DNA of 64,000 nt from Rhizobium metallidurans (GTDB taxonomy: Bacteria; Pseudomonadota; Alphaproteobacteria; Rhizobiales; Rhizobiaceae), in assembly GCF_014196505.1 (NCBI RefSeq), contig NZ_JACIDW010000002.1, positions 434,001-498,000 of the forward strand, written 5' to 3'. Below the pieces are notes generated by a model, which saw only the letters and a program-made list of their open reading frames with translations, was not told the origin of the DNA and ran no database searches. Shown here piece by piece: positions 8,167 through 16,950 of the stretch. The translations under genes and the position numbers were made by a program. How positions within the stretch are numbered: the stretch's first letter is position 1; each line of letters begins with the position of its first letter.

Positions 8167-8200
8167 GCAAGAATCTTTCCCTGAGATGACGGAATCTTGC
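8167..8200. promoter_or_regulatory. Inverted repeat between lrp and trxB
   Basis: GCAAGA at 8167-8172 and TCTTGC at 8195-8200 form an inverted repeat in the divergent lrp-trxB gap, with further symmetry in the flanking GAATC/GGAAT. It is a possible autoregulatory Lrp site. The match is modest and could be chance. Confidence 0.3.
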
Positions 8201-8338
8201 ACATCCACACCGAATGCCTTGTTGGTAACGCAAGGCTGCCCTTGAATAAAAGCATTGGTCGTTCATAAATACGCATGGACGCGTGATGGCCGCATTCGCC
8301 TTATATCCAGCGCGTCCAGCCAGTTGAAAGGAAGTCTC

Positions 8339-9313
8339 ATGTCCGCCCGCCACACCAAGGTGCTCATCATCGGGTCCGGCCCCGCCGGCTATACCGCTGC
8401 AGTCTATGCGGCGCGCGCGATGCTGAAGCCGGTCCTGATCGCGGGGATGGAACAAGGCGGACAGCTGATGATCACCACCGACGTCGAGAACTATCCTGGT
8501 TTCGCCGATCCGATCCAGGGCCCCTGGCTGATGGACCAGATGCTGCAGCAGGCCAAGCACGTCGGCGCCGAGATCGTCAACGACATCGTCACCGAGGTCG
8601 AGGTCAACCAGCGCCCCTTCGTCGCACGCACCGATAGCGGCCAGGTCTGGACGGCGGACACGCTGATCATCGCCACCGGCGCCAAGGCCAAGTGGCTCGG
8701 CATCGAGAGCGAGCAGACCTTCCAGGGCTTCGGCGTCTCCGCCTGCGCCACCTGTGACGGCTTCTTCTATCGCAACAAGGACGTGATCGTGGTCGGCGGC
8801 GGCAACTCGGCCGTCGAGGAAGCGCTCTACCTCTCCAACATCGCCAAGACCGTGACGGTCGTGCACCGCCGCGACAGTTTCCGCTCGGAAAAGATCCTGC
8901 AGGAACGCATCTTCGCCAAGGAGAACGTCAAGATCCTCTGGAACACCGAGATCGCCGAGATCACTGGCGCGCCGGCCAAGCCGCCGATGCCGCCGTCCGT
9001 CTCCGGCGTTCGTCTGCGCGACACGCGCACCGGCACCGTTGCCGACCACACGATCGACGGCGTCTTCGTGGCCATCGGTCATGCGCCGGCGACAGAGCTC
9101 TTCAAGGGCAAGCTGAAACTGAAGGACAACGGCTACCTCTGGACGGCGCCGGATTCGACCGCGACGTCGGTCGAGGGCATCTACGCCGCCGGCGACGTCA
9201 CCGACGACACCTTCCGCCAGGCGATCACCGCCGCCGGCATGGGTTGCATGGCAGCGCTCGAGGCCGAACGTTATCTCACGGGCCACATGCCCGTCGCAGT
9301 AGCTGCGGAGTAA
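8339..9313 (+). CDS. trxB: Thioredoxin-disulfide reductase
   Basis: The product is 324 residues. The FAD-binding motif GSGPAGYTAAVYAA lies near residue 12. The redox-active CATC sits near residues 136-139 (SACATCDGFF). The NADPH site is VVGGGNSAVEEA near residue 153, and the C-terminal FAD motif is GIYAAGDVTDD. It reduces thioredoxin with NADPH in the cytoplasm. The start at 8339 has AAAGGAAGT 6 bases upstream. An in-frame start at 8255 would add 28 non-conserved residues. lsrB follows 22 bases downstream, so the two are probably co-transcribed. Confidence 0.96.
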   Translation: MSARHTKVLIIGSGPAGYTAAVYAARAMLKPVLIAGMEQGGQLMITTDVENYPGFADPIQGPWLMDQMLQQAKHVGAEIVNDIVTEVEVNQRPFVARTDSGQVWTADTLIIATGAKAKWLGIESEQTFQGFGVSACATCDGFFYRNKDVIVVGGGNSAVEEALYLSNIAKTVTVVHRRDSFRSEKILQERIFAKENVKILWNTEIAEITGAPAKPPMPPSVSGVRLRDTRTGTVADHTIDGVFVAIGHAPATELFKGKLKLKDNGYLWTAPDSTATSVEGIYAAGDVTDDTFRQAITAAGMGCMAALEAERYLTGHMPVAVAAE

Positions 9314-9335
9314 GATCGGCATGAGAGGTGGTGGA

Positions 9336-10232
9336 ATGCCGTTGGACTGGGACAAGCTGCGTATTTTCCACGCAGCCGCCGAAGCCGGTTCGTTTACGCA
9401 CGCGGCCGACAAGCTGCACCTGTCCCAATCCGCGATCAGCCGCCAGGTGAGCGCCCTGGAGCAGGATGTCGGCACCAAGCTGTTCCACCGCCATGCCCGC
9501 GGCCTCATCCTCACCGAACAGGGCGAACTGCTCTACCGCACCGCCCACGACGTGCTCCTGAAGCTCGAAACCGTGAAGATGCAGCTGACCGAGACGACGG
9601 AAACGCCGTCGGGCAAGCTGCGCGTCACGACCACCGTCGGCCTCGGCCAGGGTTGGCTCACCGACAAGATCCAGGAGTTCATGCAACTCTATCCCGATGT
9701 GCAGATCCAGCTCATCCTCGACAACGAGGAAGTGGATGTGAACATGCGCTATGCCGACTGCGCGATTCGCCTGCGTCAGCCGCAGCAATCCGACCTCATC
9801 CAGCGCAAGCTGTTCACCGTGCACATGCACGTCTATGCGGCCCCCTCCTACATCAATCGATTTGGCGAGCCGCAGGCGGTCGAGGATCTCGACAACCACC
9901 GAATCATCACCTTCGGCGAACCGGCGCCGAACTATCTGCTTGACGTGAACTGGCTGGAAGTCGCCGGCCGCTCGTCCGACAACAAGCGTATTCCGCACCT
10001 GCAGATCAACAGCCAGACCTCGATCAAGCGCGCCTGCCTGCTCGGCATGGGCGTGGCCTGCCTGCCCGATTATATCGTCGGCCGAGACCCTGGCCTGATT
10101 CAGCTGCCGATCAATGCCGACGTGCCGTCCTTCGACACCTATTTCTGCTATCCCGACGAAATGAAGAATGCCGCCAAGCTCAAGGCTTTTCGCGACTTCA
10201 TCGTCAGCAAGGCCAGAAACTGGAGCTTCTAA
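9336..10232 (+). CDS. lsrB: LysR-family regulator LsrB (VtlR)
   Basis: The 298-residue LysR protein has an N-terminal helix-turn-helix (WDKLRIFHAAAEAGSFTHAA, HLSQSAISRQVSALE) and an effector-binding domain in two lobes. Position after trxB and before two AbcR RNAs and an ArsR gene matches S. meliloti lsrB and Brucella/Agrobacterium vtlR. That regulator controls AbcR small RNAs, oxidative-stress and LPS genes, and host interaction. I prefer the ATG at 9336, preceded by AGAGGTGGTGGA, over one at 9321. A cysteine within SIKRACLLGMGVACLPDY may be part of the redox response described for LsrB; that is inference. Confidence 0.88.
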   Translation: MPLDWDKLRIFHAAAEAGSFTHAADKLHLSQSAISRQVSALEQDVGTKLFHRHARGLILTEQGELLYRTAHDVLLKLETVKMQLTETTETPSGKLRVTTTVGLGQGWLTDKIQEFMQLYPDVQIQLILDNEEVDVNMRYADCAIRLRQPQQSDLIQRKLFTVHMHVYAAPSYINRFGEPQAVEDLDNHRIITFGEPAPNYLLDVNWLEVAGRSSDNKRIPHLQINSQTSIKRACLLGMGVACLPDYIVGRDPGLIQLPINADVPSFDTYFCYPDEMKNAAKLKAFRDFIVSKARNWSF

Positions 10233-10278
10233 CTGTTTTCGTGGCGACATTGGCAGCCGTGCAAAGCGCGCATGCCTG

Positions 10279-10324
10279 ACATGCACAAAAATTGGTTGCC
10301 GACTGCACATTAAAACACCATATC
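10279..10324 (+). promoter_or_regulatory. abcR1 promoter with upstream conserved box
   Basis: The box ACATGCACAAAA (10279-10290) lies 5 bases before a -35 TTGCCG (10296-10301). A 17-base spacer and a -10 CATATC (10319-10324) follow. The same layout recurs before abcR2. The box is a candidate LsrB/VtlR site. Confidence 0.65.
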
Positions 10325-10330
10325 AACCTC

Positions 10331-10446
10331 AGCTGATGCATACGGTGGCTTTTCCTCCCAGTTCCACCGCATTGGCTGTTCCCCTCTGGAGGTTTAGACC
10401 TTCATACCTATAAAGGGCCCCGAATTTTCGGTGGCCCTCTTTTTTT
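10331..10446 (+). ncRNA. abcR1: AbcR-type trans-acting small RNA, first copy (alpha-r15 family)
   Basis: The transcript is about 116 bases, from AGCTGATGCA seven bases after the -10 to the T-run of a terminator. The unpaired segments TTCCTCCC and TTCCCCTCTGGAGG contain anti-Shine-Dalgarno CUCC motifs. The 3' hairpin AGGGCCCC...GGTGGCCCT ends in seven T. It is closely similar to the second copy 215 bases downstream. AbcR1 and AbcR2 (SmrC16/SmrC15) are Hfq-dependent repressors of many ABC-transporter mRNAs. Position after lsrB and before an ArsR gene is the conserved location. Which copy is called 1 or 2 is by order only. Confidence 0.88.
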
Positions 10447-10493
10447 GCCCTGATTTTCCGCATTGCAGCAAAAAATGCTGCATTGCATAGCAG

Positions 10494-10539
10494 GCATGCG
10501 CAAAAGGGCATTGAAATCTGCCCGCCAAAGCATCATATC
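10494..10539 (+). promoter_or_regulatory. abcR2 promoter with the same upstream box
   Basis: The box GCATGCGCAAAA (10494-10505) lies 5 bases before a -35 TTGAAA (10511-10516). A 17-base spacer and a -10 CATATC (10534-10539) follow. Box-to-promoter spacing is identical to the first copy. Confidence 0.65.
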
Positions 10540-10545
10540 GCACTC

Positions 10546-10660
10546 AGTTGATGCACATGGCGGTTCTCTCCCAGTGCCGCTGCATTAGCTGTTCCCCTCT
10601 GGAGGTTGAATAACCTTCACACCTTAAAGGGCCCCGTTCATTCGGTGGCCCTCTTTTTTT
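10546..10660 (+). ncRNA. abcR2: AbcR-type trans-acting small RNA, second copy (alpha-r15 family)
   Basis: The transcript is about 115 bases, starting AGTTGATGCA and ending in a GGGCCCC...GGTGGCCC hairpin plus eight T. It shares the anti-Shine-Dalgarno segments (CTCTCCC, TTCCCCTCTGGAGG) and nearly the whole 3' half with the first copy. The 5' hairpin loop differs (ATGCACATGGCGG against ATGCATACGGTGG). It has its own promoter, so the two RNAs can be expressed separately, as reported for S. meliloti and Agrobacterium. Confidence 0.88.
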
Positions 10661-10773
10661 GCTTAAAATTTAACCACGCAAAAAATCACAGGCGCCGTTC
10701 GCGCATATCTTGAACATCGAAAACCGACGATCCATATATCGACCAGAAGCGATTTGCGGTTCGGTAAACGACG

Positions 10774-11067
10774 ATGGACAACGACGAAATCCTCAAGGCG
10801 CTCTCCCATCCCAAGCGGATGGAGATCCTGAACTGGCTGAAGAATCCCGAGGAGCATTTCTCTTCGCAGGAGCACCCGCTCGAAATGGGTGTCTGCGCCA
10901 GCCAGTTCGAGCGCTGCGGCCTCTCGCAATCGACCGTCTCCGCCCATCTGGGTACGCTGAGCCGCGCCAACCTCGTCACCACGCGCCGGGTCGGCCAGTG
11001 GATCTTCTACAAGCGCAACGAGGAAACCATCGCTGCCTTCCTCAAGCAACTGGCGCGGGATCTCTGA
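10774..11067 (+). CDS. ArsR-family helix-turn-helix regulator
   Basis: The protein has 97 residues. A winged helix-turn-helix (ILKALSHPKRMEILNWLKNP, then LSQSTVSAHLGTLSRANLV) and a beta-wing (TTRRVGQWIFYKRN) are clear. There is a cysteine pair (VCASQFERCG) in the middle, but the usual ELCVCDL metal motif of ArsR/SmtB is absent, so metal sensing is not shown. The Old Yellow Enzyme gene lies 129 bases downstream on the same strand and is the likely target. ArsR-type repressors of alkene reductases respond to electrophiles in other bacteria. Confidence 0.88.
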   Translation: MDNDEILKALSHPKRMEILNWLKNPEEHFSSQEHPLEMGVCASQFERCGLSQSTVSAHLGTLSRANLVTTRRVGQWIFYKRNEETIAAFLKQLARDL

Positions 11068-11196
11068 TCCATGCGCCCTTGCTTCCCTCCCATCAAGCGC
11101 CCCCATCCCTCGACCGCGAGCAGAGCCGCAACGCCTGATCTGGTCGACCGATTGTCTTCCTGAGCCCCCAAACCACCACCACCGAAAGGACTTCCC

Positions 11197-12318
11197 ATGA
11201 GCAAGCTCTTCGAACCGACGCAGGTCGGCGACATCGCCGTCAAGAACCGCATCGTCATGGCCCCGCTGACCCGCAACCGCTCACCGGGCGCCGTGCCGAA
11301 CGACCTCAACGTCGAATATTACACGCAGCGCGCCACCGCCGGCCTGATCGTCACCGAAGCGACCGCGATCACCCACCAGGGCCAGGGCTATGCCGATGTC
11401 CCCGGCCTCTACAGCAAGGAAGCGCTGGATGGCTGGAAGCGGGTGACCGACGCCGTCCACGCCCATGGCGGCAAGATCGTCGTCCAGATGTGGCATGTCG
11501 GCCGCATCTCGCACACGACGCTGCAGCCGAACGGCGGCAAGCCGGTCTCATCAAGCAACAAGACCGCCAAGTCGAAGACCTACCTCGTCAATTCAGACGG
11601 CACCGGTTCTTTCGCCGAAACCTCCGAGCCCCGCGCGCTTGAAACCGCCGAAATCGCTGGCATCGTCGAGGACTACCGTAAGGCCGCCCGCGCCGCGATC
11701 GACGCCGGCTTCGATGGCGTCGAGATCCACGCCGCCAACGGCTACCTGATCGACCAGTTCCTGCGCGCCGACATCAACGACCGTACCGACCAGTATGGCG
11801 GCTCGATCGAAAACCGCGCCCGCTTCCTGTTCGAAGTGGTCGATGCGATCACCAGGGAAATCGGCCCGCGCGTAACCGGCATCCGTATTTCTCCGGTCAC
11901 TCCCGCCAACGACGCATCCGACGCCGCCCCGCAGCCGCTCTTCGACTATGTCGTCGAGGGCCTCGCGAAATACGACCTCGCCTTCATCCACGTCATCGAA
12001 GGCGCCACTGGCGGCGACCGCAACTTCCAGCAGGGCGACAAGCCCTTCGACTATGCCGGCCTGCGCGCCGCCTATGAAAAGGCCGGCGGCAAGGCAAGCT
12101 GGATGGTCAACAACGGCTACGATCGCCAGCTCGCCATCGACACCGCCGAGAACGGCAAGGCCGACCTGATCGCCTTCGGCAAGCCCTTCATCGCCAACCC
12201 CGATCTCGTCGAGCGCCTCGAGGCCAACGCCCCGCTCAACGAAATCGACCAGGCCACACTCTACGGCGGCGGCCCGAAGGGCTACATCGACTACCCGGCC
12301 CTCGAAAAGGTCGCCTGA
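11197..12318 (+). CDS. Alkene reductase, Old Yellow Enzyme family (NemA-like)
   Basis: The 373-residue FMN-dependent TIM barrel opens with LFEPTQVGDIAVKNRIVMAP and TRNRSPGAVP. It carries the active-site strand VQMWHVGRISH and the conserved DGVEIHAANGYLIDQFLR, followed by NDRTDQYGGSIENRARFL. Such enzymes reduce activated C=C bonds and nitro compounds with NAD(P)H. A good RBS (GAAAGGACTTCCC) precedes the ATG. The upstream ArsR gene probably regulates it. A strong terminator follows. Confidence 0.92.
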   Translation: MSKLFEPTQVGDIAVKNRIVMAPLTRNRSPGAVPNDLNVEYYTQRATAGLIVTEATAITHQGQGYADVPGLYSKEALDGWKRVTDAVHAHGGKIVVQMWHVGRISHTTLQPNGGKPVSSSNKTAKSKTYLVNSDGTGSFAETSEPRALETAEIAGIVEDYRKAARAAIDAGFDGVEIHAANGYLIDQFLRADINDRTDQYGGSIENRARFLFEVVDAITREIGPRVTGIRISPVTPANDASDAAPQPLFDYVVEGLAKYDLAFIHVIEGATGGDRNFQQGDKPFDYAGLRAAYEKAGGKASWMVNNGYDRQLAIDTAENGKADLIAFGKPFIANPDLVERLEANAPLNEIDQATLYGGGPKGYIDYPALEKVA

Positions 12319-12336
12319 ACATCACCAAAGCCTTCG

Positions 12337-12366
12337 AAATCCCGCCACCCGGCGGGATTTCTCTTT
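12337..12366 (+). terminator. Rho-independent terminator of the alkene reductase gene
   Basis: A perfect 10-bp stem (AAATCCCGCC pairing with GGCGGGATTT) has a 4-base loop and a T-rich tail, 18 bases after the stop codon. Confidence 0.85.
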
Positions 12367-12415
12367 ATGGCCCACCTCGTTTCCCTTTCCGGCCGCGACC
12401 GGCTAGCATCCCGCC

Positions 12416-13219
12416 ATGTTCAAGCCCTATCTCGACCGCTGGCACCTCACGCCCGACGGTGCCCCTGTCGTCACCCACTCCAGCCATCTCCTGCCCGTGC
12501 TCTGGCGCGGCAAGCCGGCCATGTTGAAGCTGAGCACCGACGAAGCCGAACGATCGGGCACCGCGGTGATGCACTGGTGGGACGGAAACGGTGCGGCCAA
12601 GGTCTATCGCCACGACGCCGACGCCATCGTGCTCGAGCGAGCCCAAGGCGACCGCTCGCTGCTCGCCATGGCCTCGCGCGGACAAGACGACGAGGCAAGC
12701 CGCATCCTTTGCGACACCATTGCCAGACTGCACGCGCCGCGCCACGCGCCGAAGCCGCCGCTCATTCCCCTTGCCCGATGGTTCAGCGACCTGGCTCCGG
12801 CCGCCGGCAGATACGGCGGCGTGCTCACCGATTGCCACGACATCGCCGCCGCCCTGCTCGCCGACCCACGCGACGAGACCGTCCTGCACGGCGACATCCA
12901 CCACGGTAATGTCCTCGATTTCGAGGAACACGGCTGGCTGGCGATCGATCCGAAGGGCCTCACCGGCGAACGCGGCTTCGACTACGCCAACATCTTCGCC
13001 AACCCGGAACTCTCGACGGTCACCGACCCCAATCGGCTGCGACGCCAACTGCTGGTCATATCCGCTGCCGCCAGTCTCGAGCCCGAGCGCCTGCTACGCT
13101 GGATCGCCGCCTATTGCGGCCTCTCCGCCGCCTGGTTTCTCGGCGACGGCTCGACGAGGGAAGCGGAGAGCCCGCTTGCGGTAGCCCGCATCGCGTTCGC
13201 GGAATTGAGCCGACGCTAG
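12416..13219 (+). CDS. APH(6)/streptomycin-6-kinase-like phosphotransferase
   Basis: The 267-residue protein belongs to the APH_6_hur kinase family. The catalytic loop is HGDIHHGNVLDF (residues 158-169) and the metal-binding DPKG is at 178-181 (WLAIDPKGLTGERGFDYAN). An N-terminal ATP lobe is short (KPAMLKLSTDEAE). Family members phosphorylate streptomycin or hydroxyurea, but chromosomal homologues are common in rhizobia and their natural substrates are mostly unknown. Resistance should not be assumed. The gene stands alone, with the convergent SDR gene ending 2 bases away. Confidence 0.83.
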   Translation: MFKPYLDRWHLTPDGAPVVTHSSHLLPVLWRGKPAMLKLSTDEAERSGTAVMHWWDGNGAAKVYRHDADAIVLERAQGDRSLLAMASRGQDDEASRILCDTIARLHAPRHAPKPPLIPLARWFSDLAPAAGRYGGVLTDCHDIAAALLADPRDETVLHGDIHHGNVLDFEEHGWLAIDPKGLTGERGFDYANIFANPELSTVTDPNRLRRQLLVISAAASLEPERLLRWIAAYCGLSAAWFLGDGSTREAESPLAVARIAFAELSRR

Positions 13220-13221
13220 AT

Positions 13222-14217
13222 CTAGCCACGCGGCGCGACCGCTTCGATCTCACCAGACGTCGGCCCCTCAAGGCAACCCAGCGAGCGCAGTGTCGCCTTC
13301 ACGGCCTCATCGATCGGCGTGCGCGGCTCGACACCGAGTTCCGCCACCAGCCGGTCATTGCTCATCCGGACCGGCTCGCGCCAGAGATAGCGCATCTCCT
13401 TCAATTCGCGCATGAAGGTCACGAAGGGTGCCGCCAGCGGCACGACGAACCAGGGAAAGCTCCGCACCTTCACCCGCCCGCCAGCGGCGCGCCTGATCGC
13501 CTCGACCATCTCTTGCCCGTCGCGATCCCAGAAGCCGTCCATATGATAGACGGCGAAATCGGGCAGCCGGTCGCGGCGCTCGACCAATTGCACCATGGTT
13601 TCCGCGACATCGGGCAGATAGGCCCACTGATGCCCCACACCCTTGCGCGCCGGATTGGCCACGGTGGAAACGGGCTTGCCCGGCGTGATCATGCCCTGCG
13701 ACAACCAGCTGCTCCCCGCGCCCGGCCCAAAGAAGTCGCCGGCCCTGACGATGATCACGGGAGCCCCATCCCGCGATGCCGCGTCCAGCCGCCTCTCCAT
13801 CTCGACGCGGATAGCACCCTTCCTGGTCAGCGGATGCTGCGGGCTATCCTCGCGAAGCACGGGAAATGCATCCGGCCCGAAATTATAGACCGTCCCTGGA
13901 AGCACGACCGTTGCTCCGACCGCTTTGGCGGAAGCAATCGTATTGTCGAGCATCGGCAGCACCAGCTTTTCCCAATCGCGGTAGCCGGGTGGATTGACGG
14001 CGTGCACGATCAGGCTCGCCCCTTGCGCGGCGGCCATCACATCGGCCGCACGCATCGCATCTCCCTGCACCCAGTTCAAACAGGGCTCGGCGGCGCGCGC
14101 CTTCTCCACATTGCGGTTGAGCGCCCGGACATGCCAGCCGCCAGCCGAGAGCTTGCGGGCAACCGCGCCGCCGATGCCGCCGGTTGCTCCGAGAACAAGT
14201 GCGATCTGCTGTGTCAT
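13222..14217 (-). CDS. NAD(P)-dependent SDR/epimerase family oxidoreductase
   Basis: The 331-residue protein has an N-terminal Rossmann motif GATGGIG (residues 10-16) and an extended-SDR layout (VVLPGTVYNFGPDA, then VIIVRAGDFFGPGAGSSW). The usual YxxxK is not obvious, so the catalytic status is uncertain and it may be atypical or NmrA-like. I place the start at the ATG at 14217, 6 bases after GGAG. Two other ATGs lie within 12 bases upstream. It is divergent from a LysR gene, which probably regulates it. Confidence 0.82.
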   Translation of the reverse strand: MTQQIALVLGATGGIGGAVARKLSAGGWHVRALNRNVEKARAAEPCLNWVQGDAMRAADVMAAAQGASLIVHAVNPPGYRDWEKLVLPMLDNTIASAKAVGATVVLPGTVYNFGPDAFPVLREDSPQHPLTRKGAIRVEMERRLDAASRDGAPVIIVRAGDFFGPGAGSSWLSQGMITPGKPVSTVANPARKGVGHQWAYLPDVAETMVQLVERRDRLPDFAVYHMDGFWDRDGQEMVEAIRRAAGGRVKVRSFPWFVVPLAAPFVTFMRELKEMRYLWREPVRMSNDRLVAELGVEPRTPIDEAVKATLRSLGCLEGPTSGEIEAVAPRG

Positions 14218-14307
14218 CATCGTCTCCATCGTTTGATGATGTGACGATGCGCTCAAGCACGGATAAACGAAATTGACGAAATTCCTATCTCCTCTATACA
14301 TATTTGA

Positions 14308-15219
14308 ATGACAACAGAGCCAAGCTGGGATTTCTACCGCACGCTTCTCGCCGTGCTCAACCACGGTTCGCTGTCGGCCGCCGCCCGCGAACTCGGGCTG
14401 ACGCAACCGACCATCGGCCGCCATGTCGACGCATTGGAAGAGATCGTCGGCGTCCCCCTCTTCGTCCGCTCGCAAAGCGGGCTGATGCCGACCGAGGCCG
14501 CCCTTGAAATCAGGCCTTACGCCGAAACGCTGGCATCGACGTCCGCCGCCCTTCTGCGCACCGCCTCCGGCCACCGCGACCGCGTCGCCGGACCGGTCCG
14601 CATCAGCGCCAGCGAGGTGATCGGCGTCGAGGTTCTGCCCTCGATCCTGGCACCTTTGATGCGACGATACCCGGAACTCGAGATCGAACTTTCCGCCTCC
14701 GACGCCGTCGAGGATCTGCTCAGCCGCGAAGCCGACATCGCCGTGCGCATGAGCGAGCCGGCGCAGGACGCGCTCGTCGTGCGCCGCATCGGTGACATCC
14801 CGCTCGGCTTTCACGCCCATCGCCGCTATCTCGACCATCGCGGAACACCACAAACGCTAGCCGATCTCGAGGGCCACCGCCTGATCGGCTTCGACCGGCA
14901 CACCGGCTATGTCAGAACGATGTTGAAACGCTATCCCGTCTTCGCCGACCTCTCATTCGACTTCAAGGCTGACAGCACGCTGGCGCAGCTGGCGGCGATA
15001 CGCTCGGGTCTGGGGATCGGAATGTGCCAGACGGGGCTCATGGCGTCGGACCCGGATCTTGTCCACGTCCTGCCGCGGGCGTTTCAAATCCCGCTTGCGA
15101 CCTGGGTGGTGATGCACGAGGCGATCAAGACCTCGCCGCGCTACCGCGTCACCTTCGATGCGCTGGTCGCGGGCCTGCTCGATTATATCGGGGAAAAAGC
15201 GCTCGTCCGCCGGGACTGA
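14308..15219 (+). CDS. LysR-family transcriptional regulator
   Basis: The 303-residue regulator has a helix-turn-helix (FYRTLLAVLNHGSLSAAARE, LTQPTIGRHVDALEEIVG) and a LysR substrate-binding domain (GPVRISASEVIGVEVLPSIL onward). It is divergent from the SDR gene with a 90-base gap that holds TTGACG and TATACA promoter elements with a 16-base spacer. The usual model is that it controls itself and the divergent gene. The inducer is unknown. Confidence 0.9.
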   Translation: MTTEPSWDFYRTLLAVLNHGSLSAAARELGLTQPTIGRHVDALEEIVGVPLFVRSQSGLMPTEAALEIRPYAETLASTSAALLRTASGHRDRVAGPVRISASEVIGVEVLPSILAPLMRRYPELEIELSASDAVEDLLSREADIAVRMSEPAQDALVVRRIGDIPLGFHAHRRYLDHRGTPQTLADLEGHRLIGFDRHTGYVRTMLKRYPVFADLSFDFKADSTLAQLAAIRSGLGIGMCQTGLMASDPDLVHVLPRAFQIPLATWVVMHEAIKTSPRYRVTFDALVAGLLDYIGEKALVRRD

Positions 15220-15247
15220 CGGAACGCCTCATGAAGGGTGCGATCGG

Positions 15248-15529
15248 TCAGGCGCGCGGCGACGTGGCGGGCTGGTGGGTCTTCCAGTTGCCGTCGACCA
15301 CCTCGGTCTCCGGACGGTCGCCACCTTCGGCATATTCCTCGTGCCACTTGCCCTTGTCGTCCTGCCAGCTGATCTCGGCGGAATCGCCGCCGACCTGCTG
15401 CTCGGCCGCGACGATACGGGCCGCCTCCAAAGCTTCGGAATGTGTCGGAAAGGCCTCCGAATACACGTCTCCAAGCCGGTAGGCCCAGCCGCCATCGTGC
15501 TGGACGACTTCATAGACCACCTTGACCAT
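15248..15529 (-). CDS. DUF2188 domain-containing protein
   Basis: The 93-residue small protein begins MVKVVYEVVQHDGGWAYRL and continues with YSEAFPTHSEALEAARIVA, which matches the DUF2188 pattern of a beta strand pair followed by a helix. The start at 15529 has GAGGAG 8 bases upstream. An earlier in-frame start at 15607 would add unrelated residues. The C-terminal tail (GGDRPETEVVDGNW) is hydrophilic. The function is unknown. It is a monocistronic gene on the strand opposite its neighbours. Confidence 0.8.
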   Translation of the reverse strand: MVKVVYEVVQHDGGWAYRLGDVYSEAFPTHSEALEAARIVAAEQQVGGDSAEISWQDDKGKWHEEYAEGGDRPETEVVDGNWKTHQPATSPRA

Positions 15530-15738
15530 GCACTTCACTCCTCTTTTGCCTGTTGAACACCCGGAGCGACCGGATTGGATCCAGTCCCGCGCGGTGCCAT
15601 CTGGCAAAAAGACGAGAGGCGCCGCGATATGCTTCCGGCTGACCGATGAGGCAGTATTCCATTAAATGTCCAAGACTGCAAACCTGCCCCGGGGGACCGC
15701 CGACTTGATATGTGAAATCATCGCCTTAGACTTGATAC

Positions 15739-16860
15739 ATGAATCAAGACCGGAGCCGGACCTTGGGGATCGCGTCACGCCTGAAAACCGAACGGTACCT
15801 GCTGATCGCCATTGCCGTCGGCCTCTTCGCCTTTCTGTCCGAACAGGCGATCATGGACATGGGCCGAGGGGCGGCGCTGATTGCCGCGGTCGCGCTGGTG
15901 GTGACCATCGTGCTCGCCTCCATGCGTGTCGCCCATCACGCCGAGATCCTCGCCATCAAGGTCGGCGATCCCTATGGCACGATGATCCTGACGCTTTCGG
16001 CGGTCGCCGTCGAAGTCATCATCCTCGCCATCATGGTGGCCGACGAAAGCTCGCCGACGCTGGTGCGCGACACGATCTACTCGGCGCTGATGCTCGATAT
16101 CAACGGCATTCTCGGCCTCGCCGCCCTGCTCGGCGGATTGAAGCACGGCGAACAACCCTATAACGACAATTCCGGCAAGACCTATGGCGTCATGATCCTG
16201 ACGGCCATCGGCATTTCCATGATCGTCCCGGAATTCGTGCCGTCGGACAAATGGCACTACTACTCGGCCTTCACCATCGTCGCGATGATCGCGCTCTACG
16301 CCCTCTTCCTGCGCATGCAGGTCGGCCAGCACAGCTATTTCTTCAGCTACAGCTACCCGCGCAGCGAGCGCAAGGCGGAGGCTTCGGCGCCTCATCCCGA
16401 CGAAGGATCGACTGCCGCGTCGATCGCCACCATTCTCGCGGGCGTCGTCATCATCGGCGTGCTCGCCGAATTCATGTCGGCCTTCATGACCACGGGCCTC
16501 AAGGGCACAGGCGCGCCGATCGGCCTCACCGCCCTCGTCGTCGCCACCATATCGGCCGCGCCCGAGATCCTGACCGCGCTGCGCGCCGCCTTGAAGAACC
16601 GCATGCAGGCAACCGTGAACATCGCCATGGGCGCCTCGCTCTCGACGGTCATCCTGACCGTCCCGGTCATGGAGGCGATCGCGCTCTACACCGGCCAGCC
16701 CTTCATCATGGCGATGACGCCGGTGCAGACGGTGATGGTCACGATCACCCTGATCGCCGCCGCCATCAACCTCAACGACGGCGAAACCAATGCCATCGAG
16801 GGCATGACCCATTTCATTCTGTTCGCGACGTTCCTGATGCTGACCAGCCTGGGGTTATGA
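15739..16860 (+). CDS. Calcium/proton antiporter, CaCA family (y4hA/ChaA-like)
   Basis: The 373-residue integral membrane protein has about 10-11 hydrophobic segments in two repeated halves. The two alpha-repeats are visible as GDPYGTMILTLSAVAVEVII (residues ~75-95) and ATISAAPEILTALRAA (residues ~270-285), each with the acidic residue used for cation exchange. A central acidic/charged loop (SYPRSERKAEASAPHPDEGS) separates the halves. In rhizobia this is the protein usually called ionic transporter y4hA. It probably exports Ca2+ (or Na+/K+) in exchange for H+. A 9-base direct repeat (GACTTGATA at 15702 and 15729) lies just upstream. Confidence 0.88.
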   Translation: MNQDRSRTLGIASRLKTERYLLIAIAVGLFAFLSEQAIMDMGRGAALIAAVALVVTIVLASMRVAHHAEILAIKVGDPYGTMILTLSAVAVEVIILAIMVADESSPTLVRDTIYSALMLDINGILGLAALLGGLKHGEQPYNDNSGKTYGVMILTAIGISMIVPEFVPSDKWHYYSAFTIVAMIALYALFLRMQVGQHSYFFSYSYPRSERKAEASAPHPDEGSTAASIATILAGVVIIGVLAEFMSAFMTTGLKGTGAPIGLTALVVATISAAPEILTALRAALKNRMQATVNIAMGASLSTVILTVPVMEAIALYTGQPFIMAMTPVQTVMVTITLIAAAINLNDGETNAIEGMTHFILFATFLMLTSLGL

Positions 16861-16950
16861 AGCGTTCAGGCCGGAACCATTCGAATACGTAAATCAACGG
16901 CTTGCGACGAGTGGATGAATCGTTTTGCGAACACCGCACCGCAGCCAACA

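Noticed and set aside
8111..9514. Long N-terminal extension of the lrp frame on the minus strand
   Set aside because: The extension is antisense to trxB and has no protein-like features; the gene is trimmed to a TTG start of normal Lrp length.
12416..13219. Acquired streptomycin resistance gene
   Set aside because: The protein belongs to the kinase family, but its GC-rich composition and location in core chromosome without mobile elements suggest a native gene. Resistance cannot be inferred from sequence.
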